In this document: positions 9,208-17,463 of the stretch, in pieces | How the letters are laid out: every line of letters starts with the position of its first letter | Position numbering within the stretch: the first letter of the stretch is position 1 | Assembly: GCF_003610535.1 (NCBI RefSeq) | Contig: NZ_RAPN01000001.1 | Coordinates: 2,343,320 to 2,407,319, forward strand | Direction of reading: 5' to 3' | Origin: Mangrovibacterium diazotrophicum | Lineage (GTDB): Bacteria > Bacteroidota > Bacteroidia > Bacteroidales > Prolixibacteraceae | Length of the DNA stretch: 64,000 bases | Made by a program: the position numbers and the translations under genes | Notes under the pieces: generated by a model | What the model saw: the letters and a program-made list of their open reading frames with translations, nothing else | Told to the model about the DNA's origin: nothing | The model's database searches: none

Positions 9208-9939
9208 ATGACCGACAGCACCTACAACTGCCTCATTGTTGACGACGAACCCATCGCAATCAGGGTTATCAAGAATCATCTATCTGAATTTAAAAATTTG
9301 AATTTGGTAGGTGAATGCAGTAATGCAATTGAAGCAATTGAACTTTTGTCGCGCTGTAAAGTGGATTTGATTTTTCTCGACATTCAGATGCCTCAGATAA
9401 CCGGCGTTGAGTTTTTAAAAAGCTTAAACCAGGCGCCGAAAGTGATCTTCACTACTGCCTATCGCGATTATGCCATCGATGCCTTCGAACTTGACGTAGT
9501 GGATTACCTGCTGAAACCCATTTCCCTTGTGCGCTTTTCGAAAGCCGTGAACCGCTTTTATCAACGGATGAACGAAAGCACACCATCGCAGCCAGCTCCT
9601 GCAACCGAAATTAATACCGACTACATATTCCTGAAAGTCGACAAGAAATACCAAAAGGTATTGTTGACAGACGTTCTCTACATTGAAAGCTTTGGCGATT
9701 ACCTGATTGTGCATTGCGAAGGAAACCGGTTTACGATCAAAGACCGAATCAGCCAAATGGAAGAGCAACTCCCCAGCGAACAATTTCTGCGCGTGCACCG
9801 AGGATTTATCGTCTCACTTGGTAAAATCACAGCTCTGTTGCCCGGATTAATCGAAATTGGCAGCCACAGAGTTCCGATTGGCCGAAGTTACCGCGACGCC
9901 GTGGAAAACTTCCGGCAGGGGCCGTTACACTCAACTTAA
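9208..9939 (+). CDS. LytTR-family response regulator
   Basis: 243 residues. The receiver domain (6-122) has acidic residues VDDE at 11-14, the phosphoacceptor Asp58 in FLDIQMP, and the conserved K in LLKPI. The LytTR DNA-binding domain (about 138-236) contains the pattern IESFGDYLIVHCEG...FLRVHRGFIVSLGKI. It is the partner of the kinase encoded just upstream. Targets cannot be read from the sequence; the flanking CDF transporter and ExbB-like gene are candidates only by position. Confidence 0.94.
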   Translation: MTDSTYNCLIVDDEPIAIRVIKNHLSEFKNLNLVGECSNAIEAIELLSRCKVDLIFLDIQMPQITGVEFLKSLNQAPKVIFTTAYRDYAIDAFELDVVDYLLKPISLVRFSKAVNRFYQRMNESTPSQPAPATEINTDYIFLKVDKKYQKVLLTDVLYIESFGDYLIVHCEGNRFTIKDRISQMEEQLPSEQFLRVHRGFIVSLGKITALLPGLIEIGSHRVPIGRSYRDAVENFRQGPLHST

Positions 9940-9954
9940 ACGGAACGATCTTTT

Positions 9955-9962
9955 TACATTTG
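9955..9962 (+). promoter_or_regulatory. Candidate -7 box for the cation efflux gene
   Basis: TACATTTG, an exact TAnnTTTG match, 51 bases before the ATG at 10014. A second match (TATTTTTG, 10001-10008) is only 5 bases from that ATG and is less likely to serve it. Confidence 0.4.
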
Positions 9963-10013
9963 TATGACAATCCTTTTTGCTTTATACAGCTCGTTTTGCT
10001 TATTTTTGCCCCA

Positions 10014-10883
10014 ATGAATACTTCCAAACACAAATACGTCATTTGGGAGGGTTGGATCTCCATTATTGCCAACACCCTGTTGTTCTTCCTGAAATACTGG
10101 GCAGGTATTGTTTCCGGATCAATCGCATTGATTGCCGACGCCTGGCACACCCTGACGGACTCTGTTTCTTCGGTAATCGTATTAATTGGCGGTAAATTGT
10201 CGCGCAAACCTGCCGACGACGACCACCCTTTCGGGCATGGCAGAGCCGAACACATTGCCGCTGTCATTATCGGCGTCCTGTTGGCAATTGTAGCCTTCGA
10301 CTTCATCATCTCCGCCTACGAGAAACTGGTTTCGCGCCAGTCCGGTAATTTCGGAACCATTGCCATTGTCGTCACCATTATATCTATCGTTGTAAAAGAA
10401 GTGATGGCACAATACGCGTTTTGGGCCTATCGCAAAAGCGGTTCCTCTATTTTAAAGGCCGACGGCTGGCATCATCGAACCGACTCACTTTCATCGGTAA
10501 TTATCCTGGTTGGTATTTTGCTGGGCAAATATTATTGGTGGATTGACGGCGCACTGGCCTTTGTCGTCGCTGTGATGATTGGCTACGCGAGCTTCGAGAT
10601 TTTGTCCAAAGAAATCAAAGCCTTGCTGGGTGAAGATGTTTACCCGGAAGACATCAAAGCAATCACCAATGAAGTGTACTTGTTATTGAATCGCGAAGTC
10701 TACATTCACCATTTTCACCAACACCGCTACGGCGACCATAATGAATTAAGCTGCCACATCAAGCTTCCGGCAGAGATGCCGCTGGAAGAAGTTCATAATA
10801 TTTGCACAAAGATTGAAAAAATGATCTTGCAAAAATTCAACATGGTAGCGACCATTCACCCCGAGCCGCTAAAAAGACCGTAA
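10014..10883 (+). CDS. Cation diffusion facilitator (CDF) efflux transporter
   Basis: 289 residues from the ATG at 10014. An upstream in-frame TTG at 9960 would add 18 residues, but it lies inside a promoter-like box. There are about six membrane helices. The family metal-site motifs are visible: IADAWHTLTDS in helix 2 and KADGWHHRTDSLSS in helix 5. A DDDHPFGHGRAE loop follows helix 2, as in CDF proteins. The cytoplasmic C-terminal domain (about 205-289) has a histidine-rich stretch, YIHHFHQHRYGDH, that likely binds metal. CDF proteins export divalent cations (Zn, Fe, Mn, Co) by proton antiport. The metal here is not determined. Confidence 0.92.
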   Translation: MNTSKHKYVIWEGWISIIANTLLFFLKYWAGIVSGSIALIADAWHTLTDSVSSVIVLIGGKLSRKPADDDHPFGHGRAEHIAAVIIGVLLAIVAFDFIISAYEKLVSRQSGNFGTIAIVVTIISIVVKEVMAQYAFWAYRKSGSSILKADGWHHRTDSLSSVIILVGILLGKYYWWIDGALAFVVAVMIGYASFEILSKEIKALLGEDVYPEDIKAITNEVYLLLNREVYIHHFHQHRYGDHNELSCHIKLPAEMPLEEVHNICTKIEKMILQKFNMVATIHPEPLKRP

Positions 10884-10953
10884 AGAAAGTTCCTTCTCTT
10901 CTTCTTGTTTACCTGAGAATATGATTATTTTTAGCTGCTATTAAAGACACCGC

Positions 10954-11421
10954 ATGAAACAACTTGCTCAATTTTTCTTCCTCCTTTTGGCTTTGGCGGC
11001 TTGTAAAGAAGTGTATGACCGACCGCCCCAATCGCAGGTACAGTTAAATCTATACAGTATTGACGATGAGTCGTCGCTAACGACCTTAGTAAGTGTCTAC
11101 GGCCTGGATCAGGACAGCATTTGGATTGACAGCAGCAGTGTTACCTATTTCCAGCTTCCGTTGAACGACGATAGCGATACATCGATCTTTATCCTTTCAC
11201 TCGATTTGGTAAACGACACGATCATGTTAAAATATGACACCGAGCTGGTTTACGAATCGATGGAATCCGGTTTTTACACGAACCACTACCTGAAGTGGAT
11301 TCGCTCGACGAGCAATAAAATTGATTCAATTAGTCTGATTGACACTCTTGTAATCTCAACCTGGCATGAAAATATTCAACTATACCTTAACGATAGCACT
11401 AATATTACTGAGTCTGAGTAG
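10954..11421 (+). CDS. DUF6452 family lipoprotein
   Basis: 155 residues beginning with a lipoprotein signal (MKQLAQFFFLLLALAAC, lipid-acceptor Cys at 17). The mature part is acidic, beta-rich and Ser/Thr/Asp-rich. Layout and pairing match the Bacteroidota DUF6452 proteins that precede DUF6048. No function is known; it presumably sits in the envelope. Its last 56 bases overlap the first 56 bases of the next gene in another frame, which suggests translational coupling. Confidence 0.65.
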   Translation: MKQLAQFFFLLLALAACKEVYDRPPQSQVQLNLYSIDDESSLTTLVSVYGLDQDSIWIDSSSVTYFQLPLNDDSDTSIFILSLDLVNDTIMLKYDTELVYESMESGFYTNHYLKWIRSTSNKIDSISLIDTLVISTWHENIQLYLNDSTNITESE

Positions 11422-12073
11422 CTGGGCGCAGGAGAAGGAAAAGAAGAAGATGCCCAAGCGTACGGACAACTACATCCATATGCCAGGGATTCGCATCGGA
11501 TTCGACCTTACCCGCCCTTACCAAAACCTGTGGACCAAAGGAGATCGCTACGGCTCTGAATTCAGTGGTGATATCGAACTTAAGCCCAACCTGTACGGAG
11601 CGGTAGAAATTGGCTGGGAAAAATTCAAAATGAACCACGCCTATGTGGATTATGAAAGTGCCGGTTCGTATACCCGCATCGGGATTGACTACAACTTGCT
11701 GACAACGGAAAGTGCCGACGAACGGGACATTTTTTACGTGGGGCTTCGTTACGGTTTTGGCGCCGCCAGTCAAACTGTTAATTCTTACAGTTTCGATGAT
11801 TACTGGGGAGATACCAGCGGTTCGTTCCCCAAGCAAAATTTCACCTCGCACTGGATGGAAGTGGTGTTGGGGTTGAAAGGAGAAATCCTAAAAAACTTTT
11901 ATATGGGCTGGAGTGTCCGCGCGAAGTTTATGCTGGCGCAAAAAGACTTCGATATCCCTCCTATTTATTTCACTTCGGGATTCGGCAAATCAGAAGGTGG
12001 TGTCACACTGGATTTCACCTACTCGGTTTATTACACACTGCCGTTTAAATTCCGGTCTGAATCGACGAAATAA
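11366..12073 (+). CDS. DUF6048 family outer-membrane beta-barrel protein
   Basis: 235 residues. The signal peptide (1-21, cleavage near SWAQ) is encoded inside the overlap with the upstream gene, which supports the start at 11366. The mature part begins with a basic stretch (KEKKKMPKRTDNYIHMPGIRIGFD) and alternates beta-strand patterns up to an aromatic-rich C-terminus. It resembles the DUF6048 partner of DUF6452 proteins, probably a small outer-membrane barrel. No enzymatic motif is visible. Confidence 0.7.
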   Translation: MKIFNYTLTIALILLSLSSWAQEKEKKKMPKRTDNYIHMPGIRIGFDLTRPYQNLWTKGDRYGSEFSGDIELKPNLYGAVEIGWEKFKMNHAYVDYESAGSYTRIGIDYNLLTTESADERDIFYVGLRYGFGAASQTVNSYSFDDYWGDTSGSFPKQNFTSHWMEVVLGLKGEILKNFYMGWSVRAKFMLAQKDFDIPPIYFTSGFGKSEGGVTLDFTYSVYYTLPFKFRSESTK

Positions 12074-12154
12074 CATGACAACCAACGATTTCTCACAAAA
12101 GTAAAGTATGGTTTTACTTCAGCGAGAAAAGGAAAAAGATAAAGCATTAAAAAA

Positions 12155-12186
12155 GAAAAGCGCAGCCAAATTGACTGCGCTTTTTA
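12155..12186. terminator. Bidirectional terminator between DUF6048 gene and groEL
   Basis: AAAAGCGCAG and CTGCGCTTTT arms with a 9-base loop, with an A-run on one side and a T-run on the other. Placed between convergent genes, it can end both transcripts. Confidence 0.75.
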
Positions 12187-12216
12187 TATTTATGGTCGCA
12201 TGTATTCGTTGCCCGA

Positions 12217-13863
<1,647 letters not shown>

Positions 13864-13885
13864 TTAATCAATTGTTTCTAACTAA

Positions 13886-14164
13886 TTACGCGATATACAA
13901 TACATCGGTTTGTGACATCAACAGGTAGCTTACGCCGTCAATGTTCAATTCAGTACCAGAATACTTGCCATAGAAAACAGTGTCGCCAACAGACACTTCC
14001 ATCGCTTCGTCTTTTTTAGCAGCACCTACCAAAACGACTTTACCTGCTTGTGGTTTTTCTTTAGCTGAATCAGGAATGATAATTCCGCTTGCTGTCTTAG
14101 TTTCTGCTTCCTGCGGTTGAACAAGAATTTTACCTGCAAGGATTTTACCTTTTAATTCTGCCAT
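13886..14164 (-). CDS. groES: Co-chaperonin GroES (Hsp10)
   Basis: 92 residues, full length. It has the N-terminal ILVQPQEAETKTASGIIIPDSAKEKP strand and mobile loop, followed by the GDTVFYGKYSGTELNIDGVSYLLM core. It caps the GroEL ring. First gene of the groES-groEL operon; the promoter must lie in 14165-14250, but I see no exact -7 box there. Confidence 0.99.
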   Translation of the reverse strand: MAELKGKILAGKILVQPQEAETKTASGIIIPDSAKEKPQAGKVVLVGAAKKDEAMEVSVGDTVFYGKYSGTELNIDGVSYLLMSQTDVLYIA

Positions 14165-14377
14165 TTTTCAAATTATTTTAGTTATACATGTTTTTAAATT
14201 GACACCCTTCCATATCCAAAGCTGTGCCAAAGCCATTATCGGGGCGATTCGGGGTAAAAGTTGACAGTCTCGACACCAGCCGAGGCCGAAAATCGGAAAC
14301 ATATGACAAAAACGTTGATTTCCAGATTGCTTTAAACTGACATTCTTTCAGTCAAACTGACAGCGAACAAGAAGTAG

Positions 14378-14409
14378 GCAGTGATCAGTAAACAGTCGCA
14401 GTGATCAGT
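14378..14409. repeat. Short direct repeat GCAGTGATCAGT x2
   Basis: Two exact 12-base copies, 20 bases start to start, each containing the palindrome TGATCA. The spacer and the following bases contain further CAGTCGCAG pieces, so this is a degenerate low-complexity tract, not an operator pair. Confidence 0.6.
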
Positions 14410-14550
14410 CGCAGGATTCAGGTTCACTTATTCGGAGCAAGTGACAAGTCCAAAGGAATATACAAGAATCAGAAGATTCACCAAGAAGGAGCATTGCGAA
14501 GAAGCGAATCTCTTTGCGCCTTTCCGCCTCTGCGTGCATCGATATTAAAC

Positions 14551-14583
14551 AAAAAAAGGCTCACTCCGAAGAGTAAGCCTTTC
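14551..14583 (-). terminator. Terminator of the sigma54-lptE-TPR-secG operon
   Basis: On the minus strand, AAAGGCTTACTC, loop TTCG, GAGTGAGCCTTT with one mismatch, followed by a T-run. It lies 22 bases after the secG stop. Confidence 0.8.
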
Positions 14584-14604
14584 TATATCGATTTGCTAAA
14601 ATTC

Positions 14605-14958
14605 TTATTGAGCTGAATCAGCTGGTTGAGCAGTTGCAGCATCCGGAGTAGCTGTCGGGAAGTTAGGAACAGCATTCGGATCAACAGCTTGTTCTACCTG
14701 GTCTTTGATCGCTGACTCGTTTGTTTGTTCTGAACCGTGAGGGATGAATGCGCTACCAGCTACTGAAAGAATCAATAAAGCTGCAGCCAAAACCCATGTT
14801 GACTTTTCCAAAAAGTCGTTGGTTTTACGTACCCCCATAACTTGGTTGGTAGATTGGAAATTACTTGCCAAACCGCCTCCTTTTGAGTTTTGTACCAATA
14901 CAATCAAGATCAAAAGAACACAGGCGATAAATATTAAAACAGTGATCAGCGTATACAT
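14605..14958 (-). CDS. secG: Preprotein translocase subunit SecG
   Basis: 117 residues. Two membrane helices (about 1-20 and 55-75) flank the SecG signature segment LVQNSKGGGLASNFQSTNQVMGVRKTNDFLEKSTW. A C-terminal Ala/Pro/Thr-rich tail of some 35 residues, common in Bacteroidota SecG, follows. SecG assists SecYEG protein export at the inner membrane. It is the last gene of the operon, 13 bases after the TPR protein gene, and is followed by a clear terminator. Confidence 0.95.
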   Translation of the reverse strand: MYTLITVLIFIACVLLILIVLVQNSKGGGLASNFQSTNQVMGVRKTNDFLEKSTWVLAAALLILSVAGSAFIPHGSEQTNESAIKDQVEQAVDPNAVPNFPTATPDAATAQPADSAQ

Positions 14959-14971
14959 TTTTGCCTTCTAT

Positions 14972-15550
14972 TTAGTTCATTAATTTTTTTACTTCGTCAA
15001 TTTGACCGGCAAAGTAAATATTTTTTTCCGGATATTTCAAACTTAATTTTTCGTAAGCCAAAATAGCCTGTTTGTACATTCCCTGACGCATGTAAATTTT
15101 TGCAAGCGTTTCGGTTACAAACTCGGGAGATTCGTTGCGCTCGCCGGAATTATCTTCATTTTCGTTCAGCGTTGCCGGTTTCAACGAGTTCTTTCGTCGC
15201 AGCGACTTCACCAGATCCGACAGCGATTCCTGCGGATCCGCTTCCTGCTCAATCTGGTAACTTCCGGTCGACAAATACTCGCCTGCCAGTTGATCCATGT
15301 CCTTCACCGCCTTCTTCCCTTCGATCATCAGATAGTGGTACAACTTGCGACGATCGGCAACGTAGAACGCGCCTTTTGCCAGGTAAGCTTCAAACTCAGG
15401 CGAATTCACGATTTTCAAATTCTTCAGCAACAACATCCATCCCAATTGAAACGCCGGTTTACGCGCAACAAGCTCCTTCAACAAGGGAAGCGTTGCCTCG
15501 TTTAACTGTTCCGGATCCCGGAGTAATTTATGAAAATCAGCAGCCAGCAT
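14972..15550 (-). CDS. Tetratricopeptide-like protein of the lptE-secG operon
   Basis: 192 residues, soluble, no signal peptide. The N-terminal half is helical. A charged linker (about 118-143, NENEDNSGERNESPEF) precedes a TPR-like C-terminal helix pair (ETLAKIYMRQGMYKQAILAYEKLSLKYPEKN, 147-177). Its ATG overlaps the lptE stop (TAATG), implying coupled translation. In my knowledge such a gene sits between lptE and secG in many Bacteroidota; its job is unknown, perhaps an export or envelope adaptor. Confidence 0.75.
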   Translation of the reverse strand: MLAADFHKLLRDPEQLNEATLPLLKELVARKPAFQLGWMLLLKNLKIVNSPEFEAYLAKGAFYVADRRKLYHYLMIEGKKAVKDMDQLAGEYLSTGSYQIEQEADPQESLSDLVKSLRRKNSLKPATLNENEDNSGERNESPEFVTETLAKIYMRQGMYKQAILAYEKLSLKYPEKNIYFAGQIDEVKKLMN

Positions 15551-16077
15551 TACCAGTTAGCAATTGAAGCATTGAAAATATCGTCGGTTAATTGTTCAAG
15601 CACTTCTTCCATCAAACTTTCTTCCACATCGCTCAACAACTGTGTACTGTCGTAGTCCACATAAGATGAGAAGGATTTCTCCCAATCATCGTCGTGGTTC
15701 TTATTGTTCGTGTACTTAATCTTAACGGTTACGGTCAAACGGTTTTGCGCCGCTGTATCGCCTTCCTTAATGTTCATCGGGCGAATATCATAACCGGTAA
15801 TTTGTCCTTCAAACTCCAGGTCACCACTGTCTTCCACCATATTCAACGAAGTTTGGCGAGTCAGTTTATCCTGCAGCGCCTCTGTCAATTGTTGACTCAA
15901 GTTCGGGTTAACCAATTTGGCCCGGTTAGGAATGTAGTAAACTGTAAATGTTTTTACTGCCGGAGAGATCGACGCACCGGTGAAAGAATAAGATATTTTA
16001 CACCCTTGAAAAGCCGGAACCGACAGCACCAGTATAAAGCTTAGGGTGAATAGAAATTTTAGTTTATTCAATGTCAT
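15550..16077 (-). CDS. lptE: LPS-assembly lipoprotein LptE
   Basis: 175 residues from the ATG at 16077. The longer frame to 16218 has no signal sequence at its start, whereas MTLNKLKFLFTLSFILVLS is a good signal peptide, with a probable lipid-acceptor Cys at 26 (AFQGC). The mature part KISYSFTGASISPAVKTFTV and a C-terminal helix ending DDIFNASIANW match Bacteroidota LptE, the outer-membrane lipoprotein that plugs LptD for LPS insertion. It overlaps the upstream regulator gene by 14 bases and the TPR gene by one base. Confidence 0.88.
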   Translation of the reverse strand: MTLNKLKFLFTLSFILVLSVPAFQGCKISYSFTGASISPAVKTFTVYYIPNRAKLVNPNLSQQLTEALQDKLTRQTSLNMVEDSGDLEFEGQITGYDIRPMNIKEGDTAAQNRLTVTVKIKYTNNKNHDDDWEKSFSSYVDYDSTQLLSDVEESLMEEVLEQLTDDIFNASIANW

Positions 16078-17302
16078 ACTCCTTAATTTTCCGGTACAAA
16101 GTCCGTTCTGAAATACCCAGTTCCTGGGCGGCATATTTTCTTTTTCCTTTGTGTTTTTCCAATGCTTTTCGAATGAGCTCGATTTCTTTGTCCTCCAGCG
16201 ACAGTGATTCCTCAACAAACTCCTCAGTATCCTGAATATCGTCGTGCTCCACGTGATGATCGTAATGAACAGGTTTGCTCACTGCCGGTTCGGGCATGTA
16301 AGTTGCCGCCGGATCTTTCTGGTACAAATCGCGAATAATCTGCGCATGTTCCGCCCGCACTTCCGAGCTGGGCGCTTTTTCATGCATCAGGTCAAAAACG
16401 AGTTTCTTCAGGTCGGTCATGTCCTTTTTCATGTCGAACAAAACCTGGTACAAAATCTCGCGCTCCGACGAGAAGGTTTTCTCATCAACTCCCCGGTAAA
16501 TAGCTGGCAACTGAGGAGCTCCTCCCGAAGGCAAATAATTCCGCATGGCTTGCCCCGAAATATTCCGTTCCTGTTCAATGATCGAAATCTGTTCGGTAAT
16601 GTTCTTCAACTGGCGAACGTTTCCGGGCCAATGATAATTTTCCAGCACGTGACGCGCATCATCATCCAAACGCACCGGAGGCATCCGGTAGCGCTCGGCA
16701 AAATCCATCGCGAACTTCCGGAACAGGATAAAAATATCGTCCCGGCGATCCCGCAGCGGCAATACCCGAATTGGAACTGTATTTAAACGATAATATAAAT
16801 CTTCGCGAAACTTGCCTTCATCAATGGCTTTCGGAAGGTCGACATTGGTAGCCGCAACAACCCGAACGTTTGTTTTCAACACTTTCGACGACCCTACTTT
16901 GATAAACTCACCCGCTTCAAGTACACGAAGTAACCGAACCTGGGTTGACAATGGCAACTCTCCAATCTCATCCAAAAAAATGGTTCCGCCATCGGCCTCT
17001 TCAAAATAACCTTTACGGTCGGACAAAGCGCCGGTGAAAGCTCCTTTTTCGTGACCAAATAGCTCTGAATCGATCGTCCCTTCGGGGATGGCGCCGCAGT
17101 TTACGGCGATATATTTTCCGTGTTTGCGAGCCGAAAATTGATGTATAATTTGAGGAAACGACTCCTTACCTGTACCGCTTTCCCCGGTTATCAAAACCGT
17201 CAGGTCAGTCGGTGCGACTTGAACGGCTACTTCAATAGCCCGGTTTAAACCAGTCGCGTTCCCTATAATTCCGAATCGTTGTTTTATTTCCTGAACGTCC
17301 AT
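16064..17302 (-). CDS. Sigma54-dependent AAA+ transcription activator without receiver domain
   Basis: 412 residues. The AAA+ domain spans about 10-245. It contains Walker A GESGTGKE at 40-47, the sigma54-contacting loop GAFTGA at 87-92 and Walker B GGTIFLDEIGEL at 105-116. A variable linker (about 255-365) follows, then a Fis-type HTH at the C-terminus (KYAAQELGISERTLYRKIKEYDIE). There is no N-terminal REC, PAS or GAF domain, so activity may be controlled through the linker or partner proteins. It heads the operon with lptE, a TPR gene and secG, which links it to envelope biogenesis. A candidate -7 box lies at 17327-17334. Confidence 0.93.
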   Translation of the reverse strand: MDVQEIKQRFGIIGNATGLNRAIEVAVQVAPTDLTVLITGESGTGKESFPQIIHQFSARKHGKYIAVNCGAIPEGTIDSELFGHEKGAFTGALSDRKGYFEEADGGTIFLDEIGELPLSTQVRLLRVLEAGEFIKVGSSKVLKTNVRVVAATNVDLPKAIDEGKFREDLYYRLNTVPIRVLPLRDRRDDIFILFRKFAMDFAERYRMPPVRLDDDARHVLENYHWPGNVRQLKNITEQISIIEQERNISGQAMRNYLPSGGAPQLPAIYRGVDEKTFSSEREILYQVLFDMKKDMTDLKKLVFDLMHEKAPSSEVRAEHAQIIRDLYQKDPAATYMPEPAVSKPVHYDHHVEHDDIQDTEEFVEESLSLEDKEIELIRKALEKHKGKRKYAAQELGISERTLYRKIKEYDIE

Positions 17303-17326
17303 TTTTCAGTTTCAGTATTAATTCAG

Positions 17327-17334
17327 CAAAGTTA
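17327..17334 (-). promoter_or_regulatory. Candidate -7 box of the sigma54 activator operon
   Basis: TAACTTTG on the minus strand, an exact TAnnTTTG match, 24 bases before the start at 17302. It suggests the operon itself is read by the housekeeping sigma factor. Confidence 0.45.
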
Positions 17335-17463
17335 TAATTTTAAGCAAAATCAGGAAGAACAAGCACAAACTGTTCAAGTTAATTTTTGTTACTATATCGA
17401 TATTTATTAATAAATTGGCTGCCGAAACTGGTTAGAAAATGCGCTTAACCCAAATTATCTTTT

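Larger units (their letters stand above)
14165..14604. other. 440-bp intergenic region with repeat-like tracts
   Basis: Between groES and secG (both minus strand). It holds, in order: the groES 5' region; a tract with two copies of GCAGTGATCAGT (14378-14389 and 14398-14409, 20-base spacing) interrupted by CAGTCGCAG-type units; a stretch ending CTTTGCGCCTTTCCGCCTCTGCGTG (14513-14537) that resembles intergenic repeats I associate with Bacteroidota and other environmental genomes; and the secG terminator. The small plus-strand frame 14401-14616 runs through these and is not considered a gene. Confidence 0.55.

Noticed and set aside
9960-10013. TTG start for the CDF transporter
   Set aside because: The TTG is part of a TAnnTTTG promoter-like box and would place a polar-hydrophobic extension before the usual N-terminus.
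14401-14616. 71-residue plus-strand frame between groES and secG
   Set aside because: It runs through repeat-like tracts and the secG terminator, and has no protein-like composition.
16078-16218. Longer start for lptE
   Set aside because: The extra residues are charged and lie antisense-free within the activator gene, whereas the ATG at 16077 begins a clean signal peptide.
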